Assembly (NCBI GenBank): GCA_958295785.1
Contig: OY282377.1
Coordinates: 62,001-126,000, forward strand
Source: an uncultured Latescibacterota bacterium
GTDB taxonomy: Bacteria; Latescibacterota; UBA2968
Direction of reading: 5' to 3'
DNA: 64,000 nt
This document shows, piece after piece, positions 36,005-45,064 of the stretch. The position numbers and the translations under genes were made by a program. The notes below the pieces were generated by a model. That model worked only from the letters and a program-made list of their open reading frames with translations, searched no databases and had not been told where the DNA came from. Every line of letters starts with the position of its first letter. Position 1 is the stretch's first letter.

Positions 36005-36462
36005 TTATCCCAAATTGAATAGCTGTTGTCCTCATGTGATGCAAATTACGAATTGCGAATTGGGTAGGCCCTGCATTGCTTGTCTCAAGCGTTTGGTTCT
36101 CAAGCGTCGTTTGTTGCCTTTGATGCGTTGGCTACGCCTGTGCCTGCGGCGTGCGGCGACTTCCTTTTTTTCAACAGCAAAAAAAGGAAGCAAAAAATGC
36201 CGCTCTCATGCGCCGAGGGGTGCTCTGCACAGCGCAAATCGCTCTTGTAGTAGCACAACATGCGTTGGCCTGCAAGGTGGGTTGCAAGATGAATGTGCGT
36301 TGCGAGACGGCCTTGCGCGCTGTGCGCGATGGTTTTATCTGATGGTCTTTTGTGATGGCCTGGTTGCCATGGCTTTTCTGAATGATGGCGTAACGTCAAG
36401 GGAATCATTTGCGGGTCGCATATCGCATCACATTAGGGCAACAGAAAATCAATTTAGTATTA
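36005..36462 (+). repeat. MITE-like element, copy B (left end degraded)
   Basis: The right inverted repeat AAAATCAATTTAGTATTA (36445-36462) is identical to copy A; the left end is the weaker TTATCCCAAATTGAAT. The leading CCTCCC hairpin is missing, but the central CTTCC/GGAAG hairpin and the GCACAGCGC/GCGCTGTGC pair remain. The element ends 28 bp before the DUF3311 start codon, so it may contribute the 5' untranslated region of that operon. Confidence 0.72.
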
Positions 36463-36490
36463 CCTTTCACCGCTTCTCAGGAGAACATTC

Positions 36491-36706
36491 ATGCCGCGCC
36501 AAACACAACTCTGGCCCTTGGGCGTTTTGCTCGTTCTGCTGATTCTATTTTTTAATTTCTGGATGTGGGATAGGGACGCGCTGGTCTTGGGATTGCCGAT
36601 CAATTTGCTCTACCACATGGGCCTGTGCGTCGTGGCAACGCTTGCGATGGCGGTGATTGTGCGCCGGGCGTGGCCTCATCACTTGGACGAGGAGGATTCA
36701 GAATGA
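36491..36706 (+). CDS. DUF3311-like small membrane protein, symporter partner
   Basis: The 71-aa protein has two hydrophobic helices (LWPLGVLLVLLILFFNFWMW and a second one around 35-56) separated by a short loop, with an acidic tail. Small two-helix proteins of this kind (DUF3311 and similar) are commonly encoded directly upstream of SSS symporters. Here the TGA overlaps the symporter ATG (ATGA), implying coupled translation and probably a complex. AGGAG lies 7 bases before the start. Confidence 0.75.
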   Translation: MPRQTQLWPLGVLLVLLILFFNFWMWDRDALVLGLPINLLYHMGLCVVATLAMAVIVRRAWPHHLDEEDSE

Positions 36707-38157
36707 TTATGGTGGTCGTTGCCATTTATCTCGGATTGGTTCTCATAGTCGGCGCGATGGGGCATCGGCTTTTTCGAGCCACTGGGGAAGATTATTTTGT
36801 CGCGAGCCGAAGCATTGGGCCCGTGGTGCTGCTGATGACGCTGTTGGGCACCAATCTGACGGCATTTACCATGCTCGGCGCGTCCGGGGAAGCCTATCGG
36901 CAAGGGGTTGTCGTGTTTGGGCTGATGGGCGCGAGTTCGGCCATTGTGATTCCATTTCTCTTTTATTATTTGGGCACAAAAAGTTGGTGGCTGGGCAAGC
37001 GGTTTTCATATCTCACGCAAATTCAACTGATCCGCGACCGCTATACATCGCCGGCATTGGGCACGCTTTTGTTTGTGGTCGTGGTGTTGTTGATGTTGCC
37101 CTACATCCTCATTGGGGTCAAGGGCGGGGGCGACGCGCTCGTGGCAATTACGCGCGGGGATTGGCCGAGTTGGGCCGGCAGTTTGCTCGTGTGTGGCGTG
37201 ACATTTTTATACGTGACGTATGGCGGGATGCGAAGCACGGCTTGGGCGAATACGTTTCAGACAACGGTGTTCATTCTCGTGGGCCTGGTGGCCTATCTGG
37301 TGATTATGGATCACTACGGCGGGATCGGCAAGGCAATGACAACCCTGCGCGACGCGCATCCCGAATTTGTGGTTTTTGGCAGCGATTCTTACGCCACGCT
37401 CAAAATGCTCTCCTATCAGATGCTGCCCATGAGCGTGGCGGCATTTCCCCATATCTACGGCCATTGGCTTTCCGCCCGAACCGCGCGGTCATTTCAAACG
37501 CCCATCGTGTTCTATCCGATATGTATCGCCGCCGTGTGGGTGCCCAGTGTCACGCTGGGGATGGTCGGGCGCATCGATTTTACAGCCCCGGTCAATGGCC
37601 CCATTCTCATTGAATTGATTTTGGCGCATACGGGTGGGGTGCTGGCCGGGTGCTTGGCGGCGGGCGTTTTTGCCGCGATTATGTCTTCCCTCGACTCGCA
37701 AACCCTCGCGCTGGGGGCGATGTTCACCGAAGATATCGTGCGGTTTTACGGGTTTGACGATCAGTTGTCCGAAAAACAGCAGGTCTTGTTTGGGCGCGTT
37801 TTTGTCGCGGCGTTTCTCGCGCTGGCCTTTGTCGCGTCCCTGTTCACAACGCGGTCGATTTTTGAACTCGGCACTTGGTCACTCACGGGTTTTGCGGGAC
37901 TGGTGCCCGTGTTTGTCGGCGCGCTGTATTGGAAGCGCAGCACAAAGCAGGGCGCCGCCGCGGCAATTCTGAGCGTGATTGGGCTGTGGATCTTTTTTTT
38001 CGCCGATTCCCTCACCGCAGACGGGGCGTACAGCGTGGGCGGCACGGGATTGATTCCCGCGGGTGTTATTGTCCCCGTGTCTGCGTTGCTTCTCGTTCTC
38101 GTATCATTAGCCACCAACCCCCCTCGAGATACGGATCGCTTTTTTGCTCGCAGATGA
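36703..38157 (+). CDS. sodium:solute symporter (SSS family)
   Basis: The 484-aa polytopic protein has about 13 transmembrane helices. Family features include a helix-1 segment followed by EDYFVASRSIG, the substrate/Na+ site helix LMTLLGTNLTAFTMLGASGEAYRQG, and the SSS signature region AGVFAAIMSSLDSQTLALGAM, with conserved serines for Na2. It imports a solute (sugar, acid or amino acid) with Na+. The start is the ATG at 36703, overlapping the DUF3311 stop; the open frame farther upstream merely crosses that gene. Confidence 0.9.
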   Translation: MIMVVVAIYLGLVLIVGAMGHRLFRATGEDYFVASRSIGPVVLLMTLLGTNLTAFTMLGASGEAYRQGVVVFGLMGASSAIVIPFLFYYLGTKSWWLGKRFSYLTQIQLIRDRYTSPALGTLLFVVVVLLMLPYILIGVKGGGDALVAITRGDWPSWAGSLLVCGVTFLYVTYGGMRSTAWANTFQTTVFILVGLVAYLVIMDHYGGIGKAMTTLRDAHPEFVVFGSDSYATLKMLSYQMLPMSVAAFPHIYGHWLSARTARSFQTPIVFYPICIAAVWVPSVTLGMVGRIDFTAPVNGPILIELILAHTGGVLAGCLAAGVFAAIMSSLDSQTLALGAMFTEDIVRFYGFDDQLSEKQQVLFGRVFVAAFLALAFVASLFTTRSIFELGTWSLTGFAGLVPVFVGALYWKRSTKQGAAAAILSVIGLWIFFFADSLTADGAYSVGGTGLIPAGVIVPVSALLLVLVSLATNPPRDTDRFFARR

Positions 38158-38175
38158 ACCGTTGACGCAATCTAT

Positions 38176-38224
38176 TCGGGCGGGCACAGGGGCCGCGCCC
38201 CTACGATGAACTGCTATCGCAGTG
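38176..38224 (-). repeat. REP-like element plus 16-bp palindrome
   Basis: On the minus strand CGTAGGGGCGCGGCCCCTGT is followed by GCCCGCCCG (38176-38205). The adjoining AACTGCTATCGCAGTG (38209-38224) is a variant of the palindrome seen at 14022 and 35850. It is located between the symporter and the ABC-2 permease genes. Confidence 0.65.
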
Positions 38225-38296
38225 ATACCCTGTCCGTTGATGAACTGGCCTGAAAAACGGTCAGTTGTACTCCGCTTTGTCTATTCGTAGATTCTC

Positions 38297-39100
38297 ATGA
38301 GACATTACTCTGCCATTTACTGGGCCTTCCTCAAAATCTCATTGCTCAACCAGTTTCAATACCGCGCCGCCATGAGCATCTGGATGATCGGGCGCATCCT
38401 TGAACCGATTATCTACCTCACCGTGTGGTCCACCGTTGCCCAAGCGCGCGGAGGCCATGTGGGAGCGTATTCGCCCGCCGATTTTGCCGCGTATTACATC
38501 GTGCTCATGATCGTCAATCAGTTCACTTTTTCGTGGATCATGCACATCTACGATTTTCGCATTCGCCAGGGCGAACTGTCCAACCTCTTGCTCAAACCCA
38601 TTCACCCCATCCACTCGGATATTGCCGAAAACATCGCGTACAAACTCATGACCGCGGTCATCATTTTTCCCACCGCGATTTCGCTCTTCTTTCTCTTTGA
38701 ACCCCACCTCACTTTTCATATTCAGACATGCGCCACCTTTTTACTCGCGCTGGGCATTGCGTTCTTCATGCGATTTTTTATCGAATGGGCCCTCTCCCTC
38801 GTCGCCTTTTGGACCACGCGCAACGAAGCCATCAACCAGATGTATTTCACACTCGGCCTATTTCTTTCGGGGCGCATCGCCCCCATTGACCTGTTGCCCG
38901 GTCCCATCCAACTGCTCGCGGATGCCCTTCCCTTTCGCTGGGCCATTGCATTTCCGGTTGAACTCATGCTCGGTCGGCTTTCGCAAGACCAAATTGTGAA
39001 TGGCTTCGCCATGCAAACCCTTTGGTTGCTCGCGGGTTTTGTCATGATCAAACTTATCTGGCGCGTAGGAGTTAAAAAATACTCGGCGGTTGGATCGTGA
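38297..39100 (+). CDS. ABC-2 type permease (COG4587-like)
   Basis: The 267-aa protein has six hydrophobic helices, an N-terminal YWAFLKISLLNQFQYRAAM amphipathic start and the QGELSNLLLKPIHPI loop, typical of the ABC2_membrane_6 permease family. Paired permeases of this type usually follow an ATPase gene; none is in the window, so the ATPase must be encoded elsewhere. It would form an exporter with the next gene. The substrate is unknown. Confidence 0.82.
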   Translation: MRHYSAIYWAFLKISLLNQFQYRAAMSIWMIGRILEPIIYLTVWSTVAQARGGHVGAYSPADFAAYYIVLMIVNQFTFSWIMHIYDFRIRQGELSNLLLKPIHPIHSDIAENIAYKLMTAVIIFPTAISLFFLFEPHLTFHIQTCATFLLALGIAFFMRFFIEWALSLVAFWTTRNEAINQMYFTLGLFLSGRIAPIDLLPGPIQLLADALPFRWAIAFPVELMLGRLSQDQIVNGFAMQTLWLLAGFVMIKLIWRVGVKKYSAVGS

Positions 39101-39193
39101 GGCAGTCGTCAGTGGTCAGTCCGCCCAACCCCAGGCCTCCAAGCGGTTAGCGGTTGGCTTCTGATAACGGCATTCAGAGGCAGGTTTTATACC

Positions 39194-39979
39194 ATGCACC
39201 ATATCAAACTTATCTGGATCTTCTTCCGCATCGGCATGCTCAATGAAATGGCCTATCGCGTGAATTTCTACGTCCAACTCTTGCAATCCGTCCTGAATTT
39301 GGGCACGGCTATCGCGGGATTGGCGATTGTGTTTGCACACACCGATACCCTCGGCGGATGGCAAGCCGTGGATATCCTCGCCCTGCTCGGGGTGTTTATG
39401 TTCGTGGGCGGCGTGATTCGCTTGGTCATTCATCCGAGCATGAGCCAGTTCATGGAAGATGTGCGCTTGGGCACGTTTGATTATACGCTTACCAAACCGT
39501 GCGACGCGCAGTTCCTCGCCAGCATCTCGCAAATCCGCTTGTGGCGGCTCACCGATGTTTTCCTCGGCTTGGGCGTGCTCATCGCCGCGCTGATCTACAA
39601 GGGACTTGGTATTGGCCCGCGCGAAGCCTTCGCCTTTGCGTTCGCGCTTTGTACGGGCGGCGCGATTATTTACAGTTTTTGGCTGATGCTCGCCACGCTG
39701 ACTTTTTGGTTTTTACGGATTGAAAACATCCTCGTCATTTTCCAAAGCATGTACGAGGCCGGGCGTTGGCCCATTGGCATCTACCCGATCTGGCTGCGCT
39801 ATATTCTCACGTTTCTCGTGCCCGTGGCATTTGCCATCACTGTACCCGCCGAAGTCCTCTCTGGTCGCCTGACCCCCGAAAGCCTGATCACGTCGGGGTT
39901 GCTCTGCGCGTTTCTCTTGTTTTTTTCGCGCTGGTTCTGGAAACGCGGCATCAAAAATTACGCCGGTGCATCGGCCTAG
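39194..39979 (+). CDS. ABC-2 type permease (COG3694-like)
   Basis: The 261-aa partner permease has six helices, with LIWIFFRIGMLNEMAYRVNF at the N-terminus and the LGTFDYTLTKPCDAQFLASI loop matching the equivalent loop of the preceding gene. It probably heterodimerises with that product. The 93-bp gap between them carries degraded GTCAGTGGTCAGTC repeats rather than a conventional operon junction. Confidence 0.82.
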   Translation: MHHIKLIWIFFRIGMLNEMAYRVNFYVQLLQSVLNLGTAIAGLAIVFAHTDTLGGWQAVDILALLGVFMFVGGVIRLVIHPSMSQFMEDVRLGTFDYTLTKPCDAQFLASISQIRLWRLTDVFLGLGVLIAALIYKGLGIGPREAFAFAFALCTGGAIIYSFWLMLATLTFWFLRIENILVIFQSMYEAGRWPIGIYPIWLRYILTFLVPVAFAITVPAEVLSGRLTPESLITSGLLCAFLLFFSRWFWKRGIKNYAGASA

Positions 39980-40030
39980 AGGTTTGACTTTCCAAAGTTC
40001 ATCCGCTATTTTTTTTCAAAGGAGATTATG

Positions 40031-41689
40031 ATGGCTTACGCATTTCCCGAACTCGTTGAACCCGAAGCCCCCGCAGAAAACGAAGTCGTGCTCATTGCCA
40101 ATGGGGATTTGCGCTTGTTGGCCAATCGGATGTGCTGGCCCGCACAACGGGCCATGGAAGACGCCATCACCGCCGCGATTCAGCGCGAGGGATGGCGAGT
40201 TCGCCGCGGGCATCCCTACAAGCCAGATGAGCAACACGGCTTTATCGGGTCGCAAAAAGAGGGCATGGCTGTCTTCAAAAATATTCACCCCGACGCGCCC
40301 CTCATCGTGGCCGAGGCCGTCTGGCAATACAGCCACCATGTGTTGCACGGCCTGATCTCGCACCGCGGCCCCATTCTCACCCTCGCCAACTGGTCTGGGC
40401 AATGGCCGGGCCTGGTCGGCATGCTCAACCTCAACGGCTCGCTCGCCAAAGCCGGCGTTGCATACAGCACCTTGTGGAGTTTGGACTTTACCGACGATTT
40501 CTTCAAACGCGGCCTGCGCGAATGGCTCGACAGCGGCAGCGTCGTGCACAATACCTCCCATGTGCGAGACGCCGATACCTTCCGCCTGCCCGATGCCGAG
40601 GCCCAACTCGGTCGGGCACTGGCCGCACAACTCCAGCGCGAAAAGGCCATTATGGGCGTTTTTGACGAAGGGTGCATGGGCATGTTCAACGCCATCATCC
40701 CCGACCATTTGCTCAATCCCACGGGCGTCTTCAAAGAACGCCTCTCGCAATCCGCGCTTTGGGCCGAGATGAAAAAAACCGTCACAGACGAAGAAGCGCG
40801 GGCGGTTCGCGCATGGCTCGAAGCCAAGGGCCTCACCTTTGTCACCGGCGCAAATCCAGCCGATGAACTCACCGATGATCAAATCCACTCCCAATGCAAA
40901 ATGTACATCGCCGCCCTCCGCATTGCCGATGATTTTGGGTGCGCCACCATTGGCATTCAATATCAACAGGGCCTCAAAGATTTGTGCCCGGCATCTGATT
41001 TGGTCGAAGGCATTCTCAACAACGCGGACCGCCCCCCGGTCAAAGCGCGCAACAACGGTCGCGTGCTCTACGAAGGCGAGGCACTCCCGCATTTCAACGA
41101 AGTTGATGAATGCGCGGGCCTCGACGGTTTGATCACCAACCGGATATGGCGCGCCTTGAGTCAGCCCCCGGAAAACACCCTGCACGACCTTCGCTGGGGC
41201 GAACACTACCGGGGAAATGGCGTTGACGACTACGTGTGGGTTTTTCTCATTTCGGGCGGCGCGCCCCCCGCACACCATATCGGCGGGTACAAAGGCACCA
41301 CCTCCGAACGCCAGCCCAAGATGTATTTCCCCCTCGGCGGCGGCACCTGCAAAGGCGTGGGCAAACCCGGCGAAATCGTGTGGAGCCGCATCTTCGTTCA
41401 AAATGACGAACTGCACATGGACATCGGCCGCGGTGGCGTCGTGGCATTGCCACCGCGGGAAACCCAACGCCGCTGGCGTGCGACCACGCCGCAGTGGCCC
41501 ATTATGCACGCCATCACTTATGGCACCTCCCGCGACCAGATGATGGCCCGGCACAAGGCCAACCACATCCAAGTCGCCTATGCCGAATCCGCACAGGCCG
41601 CCAACAACGCATTGGCTGTGAAAGTTGCGATGATGCAGACATTGGGGGTCAAAGTTCACGTTTGTGGGACGCAGAATGGACTCGTTTGA
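40031..41689 (+). CDS. L-fucose/L-arabinose isomerase-like protein
   Basis: The 552-aa protein has the three-region layout of the fucose isomerase superfamily: an N-terminal Rossmann-like part ([18 protein letters not shown]), a middle [20 protein letters not shown] that could supply the metal-binding glutamate, then [18 protein letters not shown], and a C-terminal domain with [12 protein letters not shown] (candidate metal histidine) and [20 protein letters not shown], characteristic of sugar-isomerase C-termini. It may interconvert an aldose and ketose. Specificity is uncertain because the family contains several uncharacterised clades. Of two adjacent ATGs, the one at 40031 has better spacing to AAGGAG. 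Confidence 0.68.
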   Translation: MAYAFPELVEPEAPAENEVVLIANGDLRLLANRMCWPAQRAMEDAITAAIQREGWRVRRGHPYKPDEQHGFIGSQKEGMAVFKNIHPDAPLIVAEAVWQYSHHVLHGLISHRGPILTLANWSGQWPGLVGMLNLNGSLAKAGVAYSTLWSLDFTDDFFKRGLREWLDSGSVVHNTSHVRDADTFRLPDAEAQLGRALAAQLQREKAIMGVFDEGCMGMFNAIIPDHLLNPTGVFKERLSQSALWAEMKKTVTDEEARAVRAWLEAKGLTFVTGANPADELTDDQIHSQCKMYIAALRIADDFGCATIGIQYQQGLKDLCPASDLVEGILNNADRPPVKARNNGRVLYEGEALPHFNEVDECAGLDGLITNRIWRALSQPPENTLHDLRWGEHYRGNGVDDYVWVFLISGGAPPAHHIGGYKGTTSERQPKMYFPLGGGTCKGVGKPGEIVWSRIFVQNDELHMDIGRGGVVALPPRETQRRWRATTPQWPIMHAITYGTSRDQMMARHKANHIQVAYAESAQAANNALAVKVAMMQTLGVKVHVCGTQNGLV

Positions 41690-41735
41690 AAGGCGAGATG
41701 CAACCCCATAAGAACGCATGAGAAAGATGCGAGGC

Positions 41736-41880
41736 GTAGGGGCGATGCCCCCGTGCTCGCCTGAAAAGGCAAGATACAAGGCGGATCGCGGATTAAACGG
41801 ATGACGCGGATTGCGCGGAGGAAAGGCAAAGGCAAGATGCGAGGATAGAAACGTAGGGGCGATGCCCCCGTGCCCGCCCG
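41736..41880 (+). repeat. two composite REP-like units
   Basis: Two nearly identical units at 41736-41763 and 41852-41880 (GTAGGGGCGATGCCCCCGTG plus CTCGCCTG or CCCGCCCG) are each embedded in a longer composite with AAGATGCGAGG before and AAAAGGCAAGATACAAG after. They sit in the 900-bp gap 41690-42589, which also holds MITE copy C and a heptamer array. No gene was seen apart from a 17-codon relic in copy C. Confidence 0.75.
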
Positions 41881-41917
41881 AAAAGGCAAGATACAAGATG
41901 CGAGGATAGACAGGATG

Positions 41918-42456
41918 TAATACCAATTTGCTTTTAAGAAGCCCTAACATAAAGAAATCAAGCGTCTGAAACAGAGGAGTGAACACCCGATGGAACGCCT
42001 CAAAGTCGGCCTCTCACAAATCCATGTCAACGCTTTTTGTTAGGGACTCTAAGTTGTCCGTATCCTGCCTCCCATCAGGGATGAATGAGGAACTGGGAAC
42101 AGACGTTCCATAGGGATCATGCGTTGCTTGTCTAAAGCGTTTGGTTCTGTCTCCGCGGGGGTTGCCTTTGATGCCTTCGGCGACCTACTTTTTTCAACAC
42201 CAAAAAAAAGTAGGCAAAAAATGCCGCTCTCATGCGCCGAGAGGCTTGCACAGCGCAAAGCGCTTTTGTAACAGCACGCCATGCGCTGGCCTGCCAAGTG
42301 GGTTGCAAGATGGATATGGGTTGCCAAACGGCCTTGCGCGCTGTGCGTGATGGGTTTGTCTGATGGTCTTTTGTGATGGCACTTGTTGTGATGGATTCTT
42401 TGAATGACTGGGTAACTTCAAGGGGATCATTTGCGGGTAGCATATCGCATCAGGTG
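41918..42456 (+). repeat. MITE-like element, copy C (carries a 104-bp insert, right end lost)
   Basis: The left repeat TAATACCAATTTGCTTTT (41918-41935) is followed by a foreign insert bounded by CCCTAACATAAAG (41942-41954) and CTTTTTGTTAGGG (42033-42045), an inverted pair. The insert contains a 17-codon frame MERLKVGLSQIHVNAFC (41990-42043). The body then resumes with TTGTCCGTATCC. The central hairpin has the CCTAC/GTAGG version. The right terminal repeat is missing; sequence similarity ends around 42456, just before the heptamer array. Confidence 0.7.
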
Positions 42457-42470
42457 ATAGCTTGTTTTTT

Positions 42471-42580
42471 GACCACTGACTACTGACTACTGACTACTGA
42501 CTACTGACTACTGACTACTGACTACTGACTACTGACCACTGACCACTGACCACTAACCACTAACCACTGACCACTGACTA
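42471..42580 (+). repeat. heptanucleotide tandem array (GACTACT/GACCACT, 15 units)
   Basis: Fifteen exact-length 7-bp units in a row: one GACCACT, eight GACTACT, three GACCACT, two AACCACT, one GACCACT, then a partial GACTA. The array ends nine bases before the ATG of the LDH2-type gene, where no Shine-Dalgarno sequence is visible. Degenerate traces of the same unit occur in many other gaps (near 7.34, 39.11, 56.26, 57.88 and 59.18 kb). Confidence 0.95.
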
Positions 42581-42589
42581 TATTCGCTT

Positions 42590-43579
42590 ATGCCCGTTTA
42601 TGTACCCGAAAATGCCAAGCGCGTGATGCCCGATCCATTGCGCCAGTTTGTGGCTGAGGTATTGCGCCGCGTGCAGGTGCCAGAGGGCGATGCCGCGCTG
42701 ATCGCACGCTATCTGGTGGCGGTGGATTTGCGCGGGGTGGCAACGCACGGCACGCGGCAGTTGCGCCGCTATGTGGCCGAGTTTCGAGAAGGCCGCATCA
42801 ATCCCCAACCCGAGATCGCGCAAGTTGTGGACGCGCCTGCGATGGCGATTTTTGATGGCGATGGCGGCGCGGGGTATCTGGTGGCGACTCGGGCGACCCA
42901 AGCGGTGATGGAGAAGGCAAAAGCGAATGGCGTTGCGGTGGGGTGTACGCGCAACCACGGGCATGTGGGTAGCGCAGGGATTTATGCGCGTTTGGCACTG
43001 TCACGCGATTTGGCGACCTTTTGTGTGGCCGGGGGAATCGCATGGGAAAAACCCACGCGACCCGATGCAACAGTGTGGGATGCGATGTACGCGCCCCCGA
43101 TGTGTTTTGGCATTCCAACGGCAGAAGACCCGCCCTTTGTGCTGGATATGAATGCGAATATGTTGAAGGATCGCGGCAAACTCGCCGAAGCATTGCAGAC
43201 GTTCCCAGAGTTTGTTTTTAAGAGCTTGGGGATGCGCTTTACGTCGTGGTTGTTGGCGGGCATTTTGGCGGGCACTGCGACCCCCGAATCGCGCACCCCC
43301 GCGTTTTCAAGTGCCACGCGGGGGTTTGTGATCGTGGCGATTGACATGGCGCAGTTGGGCGATTTGGAGGCGTATAAAATTGAGGTTGCTCGCATTTTGC
43401 GCGAGAGCCGATCCCTGAATCCCATGCCGGGGTTGACACGCGCCGACGTGCCCGGCAGTTTGGAATGGCAACGCGAACAGACGCGACAGAAAAGCGGCAT
43501 CCCACTGACCGAAGAGCATCTCGACCTGTTGCGGCGCGTTGCCATAGAGAGCAATGTCCCCATTCCTTGGGCGTCATGA
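42590..43579 (+). CDS. LDH2-family malate/L-lactate/ureidoglycolate-type dehydrogenase
   Basis: The 329-aa NAD(P)-dependent oxidoreductase is of the LDH2/MDH2 fold (not Rossmann). Typical motifs are DLRGVATHGTRQL (with catalytic-site His), FDGDGGAGYLVATRAT, AVGCTRNHGHVGSAGIYA, and PPFVLDMNAN in the cofactor site. Members reduce 2-keto acids including keto-gulonate, ureidoglycolate, sulfolactate and malate. The region between FKSLGMRF and ATRGFVIVAID is shorter than usual, possibly an altered substrate loop. The ATG follows a 15-unit heptamer repeat with no SD. Confidence 0.83.
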   Translation: MPVYVPENAKRVMPDPLRQFVAEVLRRVQVPEGDAALIARYLVAVDLRGVATHGTRQLRRYVAEFREGRINPQPEIAQVVDAPAMAIFDGDGGAGYLVATRATQAVMEKAKANGVAVGCTRNHGHVGSAGIYARLALSRDLATFCVAGGIAWEKPTRPDATVWDAMYAPPMCFGIPTAEDPPFVLDMNANMLKDRGKLAEALQTFPEFVFKSLGMRFTSWLLAGILAGTATPESRTPAFSSATRGFVIVAIDMAQLGDLEAYKIEVARILRESRSLNPMPGLTRADVPGSLEWQREQTRQKSGIPLTEEHLDLLRRVAIESNVPIPWAS

Positions 43580-43605
43580 GATCGCTTTGCCGATTTGGTG
43601 GATAC

Positions 43606-43637
43606 AACGGGATATTTCTTTTTTGAAATGTTCCGTT
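43606..43637 (+). terminator. terminator hairpin between convergent genes
   Basis: AACGGGATATTTC and GAAATGTTCCGTT pair at 11 of 13 positions around a T-rich loop, with TTTATTTT after the stem on the plus strand. It sits between the convergent LDH2-type and enolase-superfamily genes and could serve both. Confidence 0.6.
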
Positions 43638-43648
43638 TATTTTAGGGG

Positions 43649-44872
43649 CTACGCGATGAATGGGCCTTCTGCTTGGAGTCGCTTTTGGATGCGATCATAG
43701 TCGGGGGAATCGGTTTTGACGAGGCGTTCGCAGTGGATGCCGCGCAGGGCACCTTCTTCAAAGCCGGTGAGGGTTTCGACATTGGGTTCGCCAAGTGTGT
43801 AATACTTGCGCCCGCCGGGCAGGTGGAGCACGCCGATGATGTCGCGTTTGGGGATGGGCTCGCGTTGGGCCGCCTGTTTGAGTTTTTCCTCATCCACTTC
43901 AACGCCGAGGCCCGCGCCATCTGGCACGCGGCAAAAACCTTCGATGGGCAACAGGTACGATGTGGTGATGTCGTCTTCGTATTGGTCGTCAAGGGTGATG
44001 ATGTGCGCGGTCGCCGTGGGCAAAACAGCCGCCTGATGCAATGTAAAGGCTTTCATCAGGGTGTTCCCCGATTGTTGCAGGAGGGTTTGGATGTTGGCCT
44101 GGCTGTATGCAAATCCCCTTTGCAGGGTGTCGCCAATGCGCCCGCCGATCATGTAAATATCAGCTACGCCGCGAAGCACTTCCTGCATGCCGCCGAGTTG
44201 GGGATTGTGCATGATGAGCGGCAGTTGCGTTTTGCTTCTGAGCACGCGCCAGCCGTCGATGTCCGTCCACGGCAGCGGGTCTTCGATAAAACCCACGACC
44301 GGATGGTTGCGTTCGAGTTCGGCAACGATGGGAAGCACGACGCCCATGGTGCGGTTGTGGTTGAAATCCCAGTGGAGTTTGAAGCCCGGTGGCGCGACTT
44401 CAGCAGCGGCTTTGGTTTGTTCGATAACGTCGTATCGAGCGTCTGAGTGCATTTTGAAGATGCGATACCCCTGATCGACAGCGCGTTGGATTTCTTCGGC
44501 AAAAATTTCGGGCGGACAAGGGCGCGTCCACGCCGCCGCGGGCACGGCATCTCTCACCTTTTGACCCATGAGTTTATACGCGGGCACTTCGAGGTATTTG
44601 CCCATGATGTCGTAGAGAGCCATGCCGAGGGCCATGTTGAAATTGTTGTGCAAAAAGTTGAAGGGGTTGCGGCCGATGAGCGGTTCGATTTCTTCGGGCG
44701 CAATCGCGGGCCGGTCTTCGTAGTCGCCATAGCCAATCAGGCCGTTGTCCGTGTGGATTTTGACCACCACATGCTGATCGATGTCGTACATGCGCGTGCG
44801 CCCGTGGTGGTTGTCGTAGCGTTTTGCCAAGGGCATGGCAATGGGGATGACTTCGATGTCCGTGATTTTCAT
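43649..44872 (-). CDS. mandelate racemase/muconate lactonizing enzyme family protein
   Basis: The 407-aa enolase-superfamily enzyme has a capping domain with DIEVIPIAMPLAKRYDNHHG, and a barrel with FKMHSDARYD (K-x-x-x-D region), LHWDFNHNRT (Asp, Asn), VGFIEDPLPW (Glu) and MHNPQLGGM. The lysine and histidine acid/base residues differ from the copy at 14128, so the subgroup is different and specificity is unknown. The N-terminal start follows GGGAG. It is monocistronic here, convergent with the LDH2-type gene. Confidence 0.83.
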   Translation of the reverse strand: MKITDIEVIPIAMPLAKRYDNHHGRTRMYDIDQHVVVKIHTDNGLIGYGDYEDRPAIAPEEIEPLIGRNPFNFLHNNFNMALGMALYDIMGKYLEVPAYKLMGQKVRDAVPAAAWTRPCPPEIFAEEIQRAVDQGYRIFKMHSDARYDVIEQTKAAAEVAPPGFKLHWDFNHNRTMGVVLPIVAELERNHPVVGFIEDPLPWTDIDGWRVLRSKTQLPLIMHNPQLGGMQEVLRGVADIYMIGGRIGDTLQRGFAYSQANIQTLLQQSGNTLMKAFTLHQAAVLPTATAHIITLDDQYEDDITTSYLLPIEGFCRVPDGAGLGVEVDEEKLKQAAQREPIPKRDIIGVLHLPGGRKYYTLGEPNVETLTGFEEGALRGIHCERLVKTDSPDYDRIQKRLQAEGPFIA

Positions 44873-45034
44873 GTTCGTTCTCCCGATGGGGTGGCTCGAG
44901 GTGTTGTGAAATGTATCGCATAATGGGCGCGTGAAAGTTTTGTGTCAAGTCTTTCCAGAAGCCCTGTTCCGATTGCTTGAATCTCTGTGTGAGATGATGT
45001 ATTTTAGCGAGAGGCAAGATGCGAGGGTAGAAAC

Positions 45035-45064
45035 GTAGGGGCGGTGCCCCCGTGTGCCCGCCCG
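45035..45064 (+). repeat. REP-like palindrome before the interrupted oxygenase gene
   Basis: GTAGGGGCGGTGCCCCCGTG is followed by TGCCCGCCCG, preceded by AAGATGCGAGGGTAGAAAC as in the composite units at 41.8 kb. It lies in the 266-bp gap 44873-45138. Confidence 0.7.

Noticed and set aside
40016-41986. 656-codon open frame on the minus strand opposite the isomerase-like gene
   Set aside because: It is a shadow of the real gene at 40031-41689 (plus strand), which has recognisable family motifs and an SD. The shadow has no recognisable domain and runs through REP-like repeats.
42471-42580. Regular repeat array considered as a CRISPR
   Set aside because: Unit is 7 bp with no spacers and no cas genes; it is a simple tandem heptamer array.
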